Source: Candidatus Nanoarchaeia archaeon (lineage in GTDB: Archaea; Nanobdellota; Nanobdellia; Woesearchaeales; UBA525). Taken from it: a stretch of 64,000 nucleotides of DNA. Positions 27,266-36,975 of the stretch are shown one piece after another. A program made the translations under genes and the position numbers. The notes beneath the pieces are model-generated. The model was given only the letters and a program-made list of their open reading frames with translations, ran no database searches and was not told the DNA's origin. The stretch lies in NCBI GenBank assembly GCA_028279755.1, contig JANQNB010000011.1, forward strand, positions 68,501-132,500, written 5' to 3'. Position 1 is the stretch's first letter. Each line of letters begins with the position of its first letter.

Positions 27266-29068
27266 CTAGTACTTGCCGGTCAATTGCAGCTTCGGGTAGA
27301 TCGTGAGGCTCTTCAGCTCGTCCAGGAGGAGCTTGAATGCGTAGCTCATCTCGATCGGGCTGACTTCGGCATGTTCGCCACACTGCTGGCAGTGATATTG
27401 ATCGCGTCGCGCGTCGTAGACTGCGACGAGTCCGCAGTCCTCGCACACCGGCACGACGACGTGGTCGCTGTCGAAGCGTTCCTTGAGCAATAAGGACGCG
27501 CCGTGCGCCACGAAGGTGTCTTTCTCCATCTCTCCCAGGCGGAGACCGCCTTCTTTCGCCTTGCCCTCGGTCGGCTGCCGTGTGAGCAGCTGGATCGGGC
27601 CACGGGCGCGGCTGTGCACCTTGTTCTTCACCATGTGCTTCAGGCGGAGGTAATACTGGTTGCCGATGAAGATCTCGGTCATGAGGGGTTCGCCGGTCTC
27701 GCCGTTGTACATGAGTTCGATGCCGTTCTCGCGGAAACCCATGCGGAGCAGCTCGTGGCGGATGTCCTCTTCCTTCTCAGCGTTGAAGATCGTCGCGTCG
27801 ACGGTGCGGCCTGACATCGCGCCGGTCTTCCCTGCGACCAGTTCGATCATATGGCTGACTGTCATTCGGCTGGGAAGCCCGTGCGGGTTGAAGATGATGT
27901 CTGGCTTGATGCCTGACGCGCTGAACGGCATGTCGTTCTCCGGCACGACCAGGCTGATCACGCCTTTCTGGCCATGTCGGCTCGTGAACTTGTCGCCGAT
28001 GGTCGGGATGCGCTGGTCGCGCAATCGGACTTGCACCAGCTTATTGCCTTCCTCGTTCTCTGTCATGAGCACGAAGTCGACAACGCCTTCCTCGCCGTGC
28101 TTCAGGCTCATCGAGCTCTCGCGTCGATAATTGGTCGCGAGGTTGTACTCATCCATCGCGCTGAGGAATCTCGGCGGAGAAGTCTTGCCGATGACCACGT
28201 CGCCTTCCTTGACTTTCGCTTCCGGATAGATCAGGCCGTCCTCTTCGAGGAGGCGGTAATCATGCTCTGTGCGGTAGCCTTTCGTGTCCTTGTCTGGGAT
28301 GCCGACCTCGTCGACGAGGCCACCGCTGTAGCGCAGCTCTTCCGCGTTGACAGGCCGGTAATAGGTGGCGCGTGCGAGTCCGCGTTCGATGCTCGCCTTG
28401 TTCATGATGATCGCGTCTTCCATGTTATAGCCCTTGTAGGCCATGACGCCCACAACTACGTTCTGCCCGAACGGGTGCTCTTCTGTGTTGATCACCTCGT
28501 TGATGAGCGTGCGCACGATCGGCTCTTGCGGATAGTGCAGGAGGTTGACGTCCATGTCGAGTCGCGTATAGTAATTGGCTGCGTAGAAGCCGATGGCCTG
28601 CTTCTGGTTCTTGCTCCCTTGCATCAGGCGGGCTCCTTGGTTGTGGTGCGCGAATGGCACGAGGCCGGTCGTGATGCCCACGAGATCGACGCTGCTCACT
28701 TCAAGGTGCGTATGCTCAGGCGTGAGGTCTTCAGGCTCGAGCGCGACAAAAGCGTTCTCTTCTTCTGCTGCGTCGAGGAATTCGATCACTCCCTGCTTGA
28801 CCAGGTCGCTCCACGCGATCTCGCCTTTCTGGAGCTGCTCTGCATGCCGTTCTGTCAGTGTCGGCTTGCCTTCTTTCACCACGATGAGCGGTCGCGAACC
28901 GCGGCCAGCCGCTGTTTCGAGGAAGAGCTCGTCCCGGTTCTGGCTGTAGAACACGTTGAGCTGCTCTGGGAGCTTGCCTAAGCGTCGTTCCTCGATGATT
29001 TGTTGGCGGAATTCAGCCCCGTCCGGGACCGAGCCGATGAATTTTGAGTTCATGTACACATCTGTCAT
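27266..29068 (-). CDS. rpoB1: RNA polymerase subunit B'
   Basis: NVVVGVMAYKGYNMEDAIIMNKASIERG, GDKFTSRHGQKGV. Confidence 0.97.
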   Translation of the reverse strand: MTDVYMNSKFIGSVPDGAEFRQQIIEERRLGKLPEQLNVFYSQNRDELFLETAAGRGSRPLIVVKEGKPTLTERHAEQLQKGEIAWSDLVKQGVIEFLDAAEEENAFVALEPEDLTPEHTHLEVSSVDLVGITTGLVPFAHHNQGARLMQGSKNQKQAIGFYAANYYTRLDMDVNLLHYPQEPIVRTLINEVINTEEHPFGQNVVVGVMAYKGYNMEDAIIMNKASIERGLARATYYRPVNAEELRYSGGLVDEVGIPDKDTKGYRTEHDYRLLEEDGLIYPEAKVKEGDVVIGKTSPPRFLSAMDEYNLATNYRRESSMSLKHGEEGVVDFVLMTENEEGNKLVQVRLRDQRIPTIGDKFTSRHGQKGVISLVVPENDMPFSASGIKPDIIFNPHGLPSRMTVSHMIELVAGKTGAMSGRTVDATIFNAEKEEDIRHELLRMGFRENGIELMYNGETGEPLMTEIFIGNQYYLRLKHMVKNKVHSRARGPIQLLTRQPTEGKAKEGGLRLGEMEKDTFVAHGASLLLKERFDSDHVVVPVCEDCGLVAVYDARRDQYHCQQCGEHAEVSPIEMSYAFKLLLDELKSLTIYPKLQLTGKY

Positions 29069-29073
29069 TATGA

Positions 29074-30564
29074 TCACCTGGCGACATTGAGGCCCATCTT
29101 TTTCACTTCGCGCAGCACGAGTTCCTCATCTGCACCTTGGCTGGGCTTGCTCAGGAGGGCGAGGTTTTTCCTGAGGCCGATGTTGCCTCCTTCCGGCGTC
29201 TCGCTCGGGCAGAGGCGTCCGAGATGGGTTGCGTGCAGCGTCCTGGCTTCGAAGTTTTCCTGGCTGCTCGACAATGGAGAGACGACACGCTGCAGGTGGC
29301 TGAGCGCCTGCAGGAAGTTGAGGCGTTCCATCCGCTGGCACACGCCGGTGCGGCCGCCGACCCAGGTGCCGGTTGCGAGGCTGCTGTACACTTTCTGGGT
29401 GAGCAGCTTCTCCCTGATGATGACCTTGATGCTGGGGAACTTGCCGCGCTTCACGATGCGCTGGAAGTTGTAGAGCATGTCACCGATCAGCACTTTCATG
29501 TTCACCCTGAAGAGCTCTGCCAGAAGTTCGCCGCTCATCTTCAGGCGCTTGTTCATGTAGTGGTCCTTGTCATCCACGACCAGGTCGCCGTTCGAGACCC
29601 TGATGTAATGCTTGAGGTACTTGCACAGGTTGTACGCCTTCATCAAGCGATCTTCTGGTTTCATGCCGACGTGCGGCAAGAGATACTTGTCCAGGATTTC
29701 GGCCATGCGTTCGAGTCGGATCTCTCTCGTCTGGCTGATCCCAACCTTCTTGCTGATGAAATCCAGCGCCTCTTCTTCGTTCTTCACGTCGACGAAGTCG
29801 TAGAGATTGATGATGACCTCGCTGTTTTCCTCGAGCCCGATCATCTGCATGATCTCCTCGTCCTTTGTCAGGCCCAGCGCTTTCACGACCGGCACGAGCG
29901 GTATGCGCTTCACGCGGGTGAACGTCAAATAGAAGATGCCGTCCTTGAGCTTCTCGATCTCGTGCGGGATCCGATAGGAGCCTTGCTCGCTGAAGATCTT
30001 GCCGCTGTACGGGCTGATGCCTGTGGTTTTCTTCTCGACGATGAAGCGGTTGCTCGCCAGGTCTTCGATGTCGATGATCGCCTTTTCCGTGCCGTTGATG
30101 ATGAAATAGCCACCCGGGTCTTCCGGATCTTCCCCTTGCTGGATGAGCTCTTCGCGGCTCAAGGCGTGCAGGTGGCAGTTCTTGCTCTTCAGCATGATTG
30201 GCAAGCTGCCAATCTGCGTTTTGAACGATTCTCGCTGCACTCCATTGATGTGCGCGCTCACTTCGAGGAAGATCGGCGCAGCATAGGACAGTTTGCGCAT
30301 CCGCGCTTCTGTCGGGTAGATCGGCCGTGTCGAACCGTCCGCTTCGGTGATCTCCGGCTTGGTCACCCAGATCTTGTCCAGGCTGATCTTGAACTCGTCC
30401 ACATTGCTCGGAATGATCGTGGGCTCGATGATCTTGTTCTCCTCAAGAATCTTCTGCAACACGTTTTCGATGAAATTGTTGAAACTCTCGATATCCGCCT
30501 TGATCAGGCCGTTCTCCTCAAAGTACTTCTTGATGAGCAATTGGCCTTTCTGGTAATCATTCAT
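29074..30564 (-). CDS. rpoB2: RNA polymerase subunit B''
   Basis: IGSLPIMLKSKNCHL, CPSETPEGGNIGLRKNLAL. Confidence 0.97.
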   Translation of the reverse strand: MNDYQKGQLLIKKYFEENGLIKADIESFNNFIENVLQKILEENKIIEPTIIPSNVDEFKISLDKIWVTKPEITEADGSTRPIYPTEARMRKLSYAAPIFLEVSAHINGVQRESFKTQIGSLPIMLKSKNCHLHALSREELIQQGEDPEDPGGYFIINGTEKAIIDIEDLASNRFIVEKKTTGISPYSGKIFSEQGSYRIPHEIEKLKDGIFYLTFTRVKRIPLVPVVKALGLTKDEEIMQMIGLEENSEVIINLYDFVDVKNEEEALDFISKKVGISQTREIRLERMAEILDKYLLPHVGMKPEDRLMKAYNLCKYLKHYIRVSNGDLVVDDKDHYMNKRLKMSGELLAELFRVNMKVLIGDMLYNFQRIVKRGKFPSIKVIIREKLLTQKVYSSLATGTWVGGRTGVCQRMERLNFLQALSHLQRVVSPLSSSQENFEARTLHATHLGRLCPSETPEGGNIGLRKNLALLSKPSQGADEELVLREVKKMGLNVAR

Positions 30565-30832
30565 CGACGACACCTCGGTAAAACACTGTCTCGCCGGCAG
30601 TGCGGCTTTTCCGCGTGATCCTGATGATATCGCCGGCCTTGACGCTCAGCGGGCGAAGCGCCGGCTCGTTGATGTAGATCTTCGGCAACTCCTTCATGGT
30701 CGCGTGGTATTTCTCAAGGAAAGCTTTCGCCTCCTTGTCGCTCAGCTTTTCGTGCTTCGGGACGAGCTCGTGCGCGCTGGGATCGAAAACGCTGAGTTCA
30801 TCCTCTTTCTTGCGAGAACGTGATTTTGCCAT
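30557..30832 (-). CDS. rpoH: RNA polymerase subunit H
   Basis: HELVPKHEKLSDKEAKAFLEKYHATMKELPKIYINEPALRPLSVKAGDIIRITRKSRTAGETVFYRGV. Confidence 0.95.
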   Translation of the reverse strand: MAKSRSRKKEDELSVFDPSAHELVPKHEKLSDKEAKAFLEKYHATMKELPKIYINEPALRPLSVKAGDIIRITRKSRTAGETVFYRGVVDE

Positions 30833-30879
30833 GTGATATTCCCTCCTGCCTCCAAATTGGTTTTCCGGCCGATGCGGCC

Positions 30880-30891
30880 CGATGGGCCGTA
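30880..30891. repeat. Duplicate of tRNA-Lys 3' end
   Basis: CGATGGGCCGTA identical to 30936-30947, which covers the tRNA-Lys 3' acceptor strand. Confidence 0.45.
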
Positions 30892-30938
30892 GGCAGCCTC
30901 ACGCCATTCGGCGTTCGGAGCCCCCTCGACTTCGTCGA

Positions 30939-31012
30939 TGGGCCGTAAGGGATTCGAACCCCTGACCTTCGGATTAAAAGTCCGCTGCTCTACCAGGCTG
31001 AGCTAACGGCCC
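30939..31012 (-). tRNA. tRNA-Lys(TTT)
   Basis: Acceptor GGGCCGT/ACGGCCC; anticodon arm CGGACTTTTAATCCG; 74 nt. Confidence 0.95.
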
Positions 31013-31035
31013 ATGTTTCCCTTTGACCCGATATA

Positions 31036-31109
31036 CGCCCCGACCGGGATTCGAACCCGGGTCGCAGCCTCGACAGGGCTGCATGATAGGCCGTCTACAC
31101 TATCGGGGC
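31036..31109 (-). tRNA. tRNA-Asp(GTC)
   Basis: Acceptor GCCCCGA/TCGGGGC; anticodon arm CAGCC CTGTCGA GGCTG; 74 nt. Confidence 0.95.
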
Positions 31110-31272
31110 ACAGCGTCATGGCTATCGCGACGATTGATGTGAGCCCAGAATCTTAGCTCCAACCCGATATGACGCCCAGCACGCACTTTTCACTCGCGAG
31201 AAAAACGAGCCCTTTTTAAAAGTATCGGTGGGAATCGTCTGAAACAGCCTGAAATCCTATAAAAACACCTGT

Positions 31273-31836
31273 TCAGCGCTTGAGGAAGAGGATGGCGCCC
31301 GCGACCGCGCCGATGAAATTCGCGACGATGTCGATGGCAGTGTTGGTGTAGCCGCCCACGCCCTGGTTGTTGAGGAAGATGACCATTCCGAACTCGATGA
31401 TCTCGTTGATCGAGCCGATGCCGGCAGCGGCGAGCGCGATGAGCGTGCCAAGGAGCCAGGGAGAGGTTTCTTTCTTTGCTGCGAACAGGACGACACTGCC
31501 GAGCAGGAGCGCCATGACGACATAGCAGTAGAAATGCAGGAATTGGTCGTATTTGAGCACAAAATATGGATCTCCGATCAAGGGGATGAGGATGAGATCG
31601 TACAAGCGCGTGTCGCCGATCATGACCAGGCCGCCGCAGAGGTGCAGGAGCATCCAGGCGACGAATCCCCAGAGCGCGAGCGGGCTGTATGAGAACCACC
31701 TGTCAGTATAATGGAGCAGGATGAGGAAGGGCACGATGAATAATGCGTAGCCGACGAATTCATAGTTCTGGCGCAGCAATGAAAGGATGACGAAGAGCGC
31801 CACGAGAATGTACCCTGCCCAGAATTCCTTGCGCAT
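31273..31836 (-). CDS. DUF2238/YjdF-like membrane protein
   Basis: Multi-TM; YDLILIPLIGDPYFVLKYDQFLHFY...GSINEIIEFGMVIFLNNQGVGGYTNTAIDIVANFIGA; start re-assigned to MRKEFW. Confidence 0.75.
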   Translation of the reverse strand: MRKEFWAGYILVALFVILSLLRQNYEFVGYALFIVPFLILLHYTDRWFSYSPLALWGFVAWMLLHLCGGLVMIGDTRLYDLILIPLIGDPYFVLKYDQFLHFYCYVVMALLLGSVVLFAAKKETSPWLLGTLIALAAAGIGSINEIIEFGMVIFLNNQGVGGYTNTAIDIVANFIGAVAGAILFLKR

Positions 31837-31959
31837 GCGCTGCTGCTGACATGAGTGCGATTTAAAGGTATCGGAATCTGCTGTGAAATCGTATATGCAG
31901 GAGGCTTCTCGCACCAAGGTCATCGATAAGCTTATATAGCTACAATTCCCTGGACACGC

Positions 31960-32088
31960 ATGATGGCAACAAAGTGGTGGATTCTCCTTGCCCTCATTGT
32001 TGTGCTCCTGTTTCTCCTCTGGTTCTTCGGCTTTGACGGGAGTGAGAACCTGTTCGGGAAACCTGTCGTCATCATCAGGCCGAGCTGA
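31960..32088 (+). CDS. Small single-TM protein (42 aa)
   Basis: MMATKWWILLALIVVLLFLLWFFGFDGSENLFGKPVVIIRPS; TATA-like CTTATATAG ~30 bp upstream; absent from ORF track (length cutoff). Confidence 0.5.
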   Translation: MMATKWWILLALIVVLLFLLWFFGFDGSENLFGKPVVIIRPS

Positions 32089-33454
32089 GTGAATCTTCTT
32101 TGATGATGCGTACGACACCATTGGTCGCATCGACTTCGACAAGATCGCCAGTCTTGATAATCTTGGTGGCGAAATGCGTGCCGATGACGCAGGGAACGTT
32201 GCATTCCCGCGAGATGATGGCTGCGTGGCTTGTCACGCCGCCTTCGTCTGTGATGATGGCGCTGGATTTATGGCAGAGATGCGCGATTTGCGGCCGTGTC
32301 ATGCCAGTTACGAGGATTTCGCCTTTCTTGAAGGCGGCGACCTGTTTGTGGTAGTCATCACTGGCAAAGCTGATGATGCGTGCTCTGCCCCGGACCTTTC
32401 CTGGATTGGCGATCTTTCCCGTGAACTGGTCAGTGTCTGGAATCTCCTCTTGAGCAGCGTCAAGATAGGGTTGAGCATCCTTTCCTGTGATCAAGGCTGG
32501 CTTGCCGTGTTCGAGTTTCGCGATATAGCCTTGTTTCCGAGCAGCGATAAGATCTGTGTAATCTGTTGTCTTTGCACTCGCCGCTTCAGGCACAGTGAGG
32601 TAGAGCATATCTTTCCTGTTCCAGCGCCGTCCGAGCTCTTCAAGACAGAGCCTGATGCAATAGCGCATGCTCATACCATGGTAGCGTCCCCAGAAACGGA
32701 TGTTTCCTAAGCGCGCGATGAATTGTCCGAGTTCTCTCACTTCGTCCGGCACATCAATCGAGGTGATGGCCGTGTGTTCCTCAGGTTGGTTCAGGATTTC
32801 CTGCTCGTAATGCGCCTCGTCATACGGCGCTTCTCCTTCGATGCCCCCAAACCAGCCGTATGTAGTGACAAGATGCTGGAGTGCATCTATGCGTTCCTTC
32901 TCTGACATACTTGCCCATTGCTTGCGCAATTCCGCAATCTCGTTCAGCTCGTCATCAAATGGCAATGGCAAATCACACGTCGTGATCGCGCTGATGACTT
33001 TGTTCGGATCGTCATGGTCTGCAAGAAGCTCACGAAGCCGTGTCTCGATCGGCTCGACATGCTGCGGATTTGTGATAAAGATGTAGCGGAACGGGCTCTT
33101 GGCTTCAATCTCCTGCATCATCGCGATGATCTCGTCGTCGCTGAGCTGCTTCCAATCAAGGCTGAAAACCTCTTTCCGACGCTTGTCAGCCTCAGCGTAG
33201 AACGCTTCAGTGAAGTCGAAGAATTTGTTGCGCCAATCGCTGAACCATTGCTTTGCGAAGTGCCTTGTGGACGCTGCCATCTCTGCTTCGCTGAAATACG
33301 ACGCTGCGTGACCATGCTCGTCAATCGTAAAGAAAGTCTTTGTGTACTCGAATCCTGTCAATTCTTTGAATTTGGGTCCGAGCATCTGGATGTGGATCGC
33401 AGCCCAGTACGGGCGATGGCCTTTCGCTTCCCACATACGGCGATGCTTGTCCAT
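32075..33454 (-). CDS. Helical domain + C-terminal PEP-utilising-enzyme swivelling (phosphohistidine) domain protein
   Basis: FTGKIANPGKVRGRARIISFA...EILVTGMTRPQIAHLCHKSSAIITDEGGVTSHAAIISRECNVPCVIGT; start placed at MDKHRRMWE because ORF 5' extension overlaps a tRNA. Confidence 0.85.
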   Translation of the reverse strand: MDKHRRMWEAKGHRPYWAAIHIQMLGPKFKELTGFEYTKTFFTIDEHGHAASYFSEAEMAASTRHFAKQWFSDWRNKFFDFTEAFYAEADKRRKEVFSLDWKQLSDDEIIAMMQEIEAKSPFRYIFITNPQHVEPIETRLRELLADHDDPNKVISAITTCDLPLPFDDELNEIAELRKQWASMSEKERIDALQHLVTTYGWFGGIEGEAPYDEAHYEQEILNQPEEHTAITSIDVPDEVRELGQFIARLGNIRFWGRYHGMSMRYCIRLCLEELGRRWNRKDMLYLTVPEAASAKTTDYTDLIAARKQGYIAKLEHGKPALITGKDAQPYLDAAQEEIPDTDQFTGKIANPGKVRGRARIISFASDDYHKQVAAFKKGEILVTGMTRPQIAHLCHKSSAIITDEGGVTSHAAIISRECNVPCVIGTHFATKIIKTGDLVEVDATNGVVRIIKEDSLSSA

Positions 33455-33478
33455 AAGGAGTCTCCGGAAAAAGTAAAG

Positions 33479-33607
33479 TCCCCCCTCCCAGACTCGAACC
33501 GGGGATCTCTCGGTAACGGCTGGGTGGTTTTCATCCGGAACCGCGAAAGCGGGTGTCGTCAACCACCATCTACAGCCGAGCGCTCTAGCCAGCTAAGCTA
33601 AGGGGGG
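33479..33607 (-). tRNA. tRNA-Tyr(GTA) with 55-nt intron after position 37
   Basis: Acceptor CCCCCCT/AGGGGGG; anticodon stem CTCGG/CCGAG with CTGTAG|A; T arm CCCGG TTCGAGT CTGGG; intron helix GGTGGTT/AACCACC; 74 nt spliced. Confidence 0.9.
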
Positions 33608-33686
33608 CTACCCGTCGAGAGGCCATAGGGCCTTTAAAAGCTTTTTGTAGCGGAAAAACTAAAAACCAACCTTTGCTCACCCTTGC

Positions 33687-34703
33687 ATGGACATCGATCT
33701 GAACGATTATGATGATGCTGCTCGAGAGATTCCCTTCTGGCTGGTTGAGTACCTGCTGCCGAGTTATCAGGATATGGGAGACTATGTTGGATACGCATTC
33801 TCCCACACGATCATCTATCGAGAAGGAAATATCAATCATTTTTTCAGGCCAAAAGCTGAAGTGGAAAAGATATTGATGCAGGTGCAGACTGGACTGCAGA
33901 AGCATCAAGAACATTATCTGGCAGCATTCAAACAACTCACCGCGGTCGAAGCGCGTTTACGGGACTTGATGAATGGAGACTGCAAGAAATTGTTTACAGA
34001 ACTCCAAACAGCGTTACGTGAATATTGGGGGCTCTATGTTGGCTGTGCTTATATTGTCCATGGGCTTGGTGATGTTTTCAGTAGCCTTGACCAGGATCTT
34101 AAAGATGCCATGGCACACTACAAGCGCACAGCCTTCTGGAGCGATCTGTGGGAGCATGCTCAACAAGCGCTGCAGTCAGAGGAGTTCAGCAGCGACCTGA
34201 ACGGAATGACCTGCCAGGAGATAGTGTCGGCATTGGAGAAACAAGATTATGATAAAGAATTGCTCAAAGAGCGTTTGAGTGTATTCTACGATACTCGAGA
34301 GAAGAAGATCCTGCTTGGAAAAGAAGCGCGTGATCGTTATGAAAGCATACGTGTCGAGCTGGAAGTTGATGCTGTCGATCAGTTGAAAGGGCGCGGCGTC
34401 ACTCAAGGCACAGTGCGTGGCCCAGTTCGTGTTGTCTTGTCAAGCGATTCCTTCGCTGCATTCAAGGAGGGGGAAATACTTGTGGCTCGCATGACGAGCC
34501 CGTATTACACGCCGATCATGAAGAAAGCGGCAGCGATCGTTACTGACGAGGGTGGCATGGCAAGCCATGCAGCGATCATTGCGCGGGAACTCGCCAAAGT
34601 CTGTCTTGTTGGCACAGAGAAGGCGACTCGTGTCTTCAAAGACGGCGACGTTGTTGAAGTCGATGCAGAAAAAGGCATCATAAAGAAGGTTCACTCTTCG
34701 TAA
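33687..34703 (+). CDS. Helical domain + C-terminal PEP-utilising-enzyme swivelling domain protein
   Basis: GVTQGTVRGPVRVVLS...EILVARMTSPYYTPIMKKAAAIVTDEGGMASHAAIIARELAKVCLVGTEKAT. Confidence 0.85.
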   Translation: MDIDLNDYDDAAREIPFWLVEYLLPSYQDMGDYVGYAFSHTIIYREGNINHFFRPKAEVEKILMQVQTGLQKHQEHYLAAFKQLTAVEARLRDLMNGDCKKLFTELQTALREYWGLYVGCAYIVHGLGDVFSSLDQDLKDAMAHYKRTAFWSDLWEHAQQALQSEEFSSDLNGMTCQEIVSALEKQDYDKELLKERLSVFYDTREKKILLGKEARDRYESIRVELEVDAVDQLKGRGVTQGTVRGPVRVVLSSDSFAAFKEGEILVARMTSPYYTPIMKKAAAIVTDEGGMASHAAIIARELAKVCLVGTEKATRVFKDGDVVEVDAEKGIIKKVHSS

Positions 34704-36109
34704 TGCGTGTTCTTCGTGTACGTTACTCGTTCCTTGCCGTGCTTGGTCGTGAAATGTATCTTTCCCGACGGCAGTCGCAGCTTGCCCACTATCTTCAATT
34801 TGCTGTCAAGACCATAACTCAGGATGCGCTCTTCGAAGGGCTCGAGAATGTCGAGTTCCCATTTGAGCACTGTGCCTTTCTTCGGCGACTTCACGACTTT
34901 TGTCGGGCTCACTGTGCCAAGCGTCTCTTGCTGCGCGTACTTGCCGATGCTCGGCACGCGATCGATCACGCTGACATTGCTCAACTGCTTGCTCGTCCGG
35001 TTCTTGACGAACAGGCGCACTTTCAACGAACTGCTGCCTTCTTCCCCTTCTTCCCGGAGAGAAATGACTTCTTTGACAGCGATGACTGGCGAGCGTGTGA
35101 GATAGTACACGAGGACGCCGGCAAGGATCAAGACAATGACCAGCGCGAGCAAGCGGTAATTCTCAGAACGTTCCACCACGAGCACTTCCTGCGGTTCGAG
35201 GGTGACGGTCCAGACATGATACGCTTCGCCCGCCACCCGTGTCAAGGACACTTTCGGCTCTGTCGTGGAGAAGAGGTTGCGGAACCAGTTGGTTGGCAGC
35301 TTCGCGTCGTACTCGGTCTCGACATTGCCCTTGTTCTCGAGCGTCAGGGTGCTGACATAGCGAAGCAGGCCGCCGCTGTCTTCCAGGCTTTCCGCGACGT
35401 TCTCGACTTCCGCAACGCGGATCGTCTTCGCGCCTTCATTGATCGTGTCGTTCAGGTACACGAGCACTGCTCTGATCGGATATTCGCCTGGTTCCTGGTA
35501 CGGGTCAAGATCAAAGGTCAATTCCGCGCTCTTCTCGCCGCGCGGTCCCAGCTGGGTCGTGAACTCTTTCATGGCGAAGAGCGGGCTGACGACCTGGACT
35601 GTCATCTCGGTGATATTGAGGAAGTTCCTGTTGCGATAGTTGACCGTAACCCCGAGGGGCTCGTTCGGGTCGTGATCAGTCGGCGCGTTCACGATCAATT
35701 GCACGCTGGGCGCGTACACGCCAGGCTGGCGATTCGGGTCGCGGACATGCACGATCAGGCTCTCCTGGCTGATGATCCTATCCCGCAGCTGCTTGATCAT
35801 GACAGTGATGCCTTGTGTACCGAAGCCTGCGGAACGCTTGGGCTTGACCCAGAGCTTGTGCTCTTGGAGCGTGTCTTCTGGCACAGCAGTCAATGGCGGG
35901 TCTAAGCGCAATACCCAGTCGGTGTCGAACGTGTAGACCTGGAAGCGTTGCTCGACATCGTCAAAGTTCGTGATCTGGAGCTTGAACAATGCGCTTTGGT
36001 CAGGCAATATCGACGTGTTGACCGGGTCGATGCTGATCTGGTAATTGGATGCGCTCACGATGCTTGCGAGAAGGAGCACTGTCAGACCTAGTATTACTGC
36101 CAAACGCAT
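34691..36109 (-). CDS. Exported/membrane-anchored beta-sandwich protein
   Basis: Signal peptide MRLAVILGLTVLLLASIVSA; TM LLALVIVLILAGVLVYYL; cytoplasmic tail with conserved-domain-like KVRLFVKNRTSKQLSNVSVIDRVP. Confidence 0.65.
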   Translation of the reverse strand: MRLAVILGLTVLLLASIVSASNYQISIDPVNTSILPDQSALFKLQITNFDDVEQRFQVYTFDTDWVLRLDPPLTAVPEDTLQEHKLWVKPKRSAGFGTQGITVMIKQLRDRIISQESLIVHVRDPNRQPGVYAPSVQLIVNAPTDHDPNEPLGVTVNYRNRNFLNITEMTVQVVSPLFAMKEFTTQLGPRGEKSAELTFDLDPYQEPGEYPIRAVLVYLNDTINEGAKTIRVAEVENVAESLEDSGGLLRYVSTLTLENKGNVETEYDAKLPTNWFRNLFSTTEPKVSLTRVAGEAYHVWTVTLEPQEVLVVERSENYRLLALVIVLILAGVLVYYLTRSPVIAVKEVISLREEGEEGSSSLKVRLFVKNRTSKQLSNVSVIDRVPSIGKYAQQETLGTVSPTKVVKSPKKGTVLKWELDILEPFEERILSYGLDSKLKIVGKLRLPSGKIHFTTKHGKERVTYTKNTHYEE

Positions 36110-36231
36110 GGAATTCCACCCTGTACGCGTAGTTTCGCCTGAGAAGCGGCAGTTTATAAATGTTTCTCTTGGAAAAATAGGGCTGGGGAGATCCTCAAGC
36201 AGGGCTTTCGGGCTCCCACCCCCATTGCAAA

Positions 36232-36329
36232 TGGGACTGGGGAGATTCGAACTCCCGATCTCGCGGCCCCCAGCCGCGAATCATAGTTGCTCCAGCGCGT
36301 TGACGCTGTCCAAGCTAGACCACAGTCCC
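36232..36329 (-). tRNA. tRNA-Pro(GGG) with ~23-nt insertion in the D loop (about 36287-36309)
   Basis: Acceptor GGGACTG/CAGTCCC; anticodon arm CGCGG CTGGGGG CCGCG; T arm GGGAG TTCGAAT CTCCC; insertion ACAGCGTCAACGCGCTGGAGCAA with CAGCG/CGCTG hairpin; 75 nt without it. Confidence 0.82.
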
Positions 36330-36369
36330 GCAGAATTTCTCGCAAACTAGAAGTGCTTTAAAAACGTTT

Positions 36370-36858
36370 CTAGCTGCTCACAGTCGCGAGCATCTCCCCA
36401 TACAATGGGTGTGCGTAGGCGCCACTTGATTTCGTATAATTGCCGTAGATCTTGACTTTCGCGCGCTCACCGACAACGACATTGGGCACAGTGGTAAAGG
36501 CGTCACAGACGACCTGGCCGCTCTCGCCCGGAGCGATCGGCGCGATGGCAGGCCCACCTACAGAAGCCAGGCATTGCTGCGACCGGCTCTTATCTTCGAA
36601 TTCAGCGGCGAATTCCAGGTTGGTCATGGTCTCGCCGATATTGTTCGTGATGTAGAAGTGCACGGCGCGGCTGCCGCGTCCTTGGTTGTCGATCATGAAG
36701 TCCTTGCACGTCACTTCCTGCTGGAAGATGCATTTCTCAGGCAAGAATCGTGTCGGGTTAATCACACCGAAATATGCCAAAGCGCCGATCATGACGAGCA
36801 CGACAAGGATGGCCCACCCGTACGTTGTCAGGAATTCCAGTGCTGCTTGGCCGCGCAT
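36370..36858 (-). CDS. Archaeal type IV pilin-like protein
   Basis: MRGQAALEFLTTYGWAILVVLVMIGALAYFGVI, class III signal peptide style. Confidence 0.75.
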   Translation of the reverse strand: MRGQAALEFLTTYGWAILVVLVMIGALAYFGVINPTRFLPEKCIFQQEVTCKDFMIDNQGRGSRAVHFYITNNIGETMTNLEFAAEFEDKSRSQQCLASVGGPAIAPIAPGESGQVVCDAFTTVPNVVVGERAKVKIYGNYTKSSGAYAHPLYGEMLATVSS

Positions 36859-36975
36859 GGAGCCATTTTTGCGTTATGTCTTTTTAAGCTTTTGCTCAGA
36901 ATCCGGTAATTCTGTTTTCACTACCAAGGAGAAATTGTCAGAAGATTATTAAACATCAGGTGAGCAGCGGCTCGT

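Noticed and set aside
29137-30618. 493-aa plus-strand ORF
   Set aside because: Antisense to RNA polymerase B''; same artefact of codon bias.
34703-35905. 400-aa plus-strand ORF
   Set aside because: Antisense to a signal-peptide-bearing exported protein.
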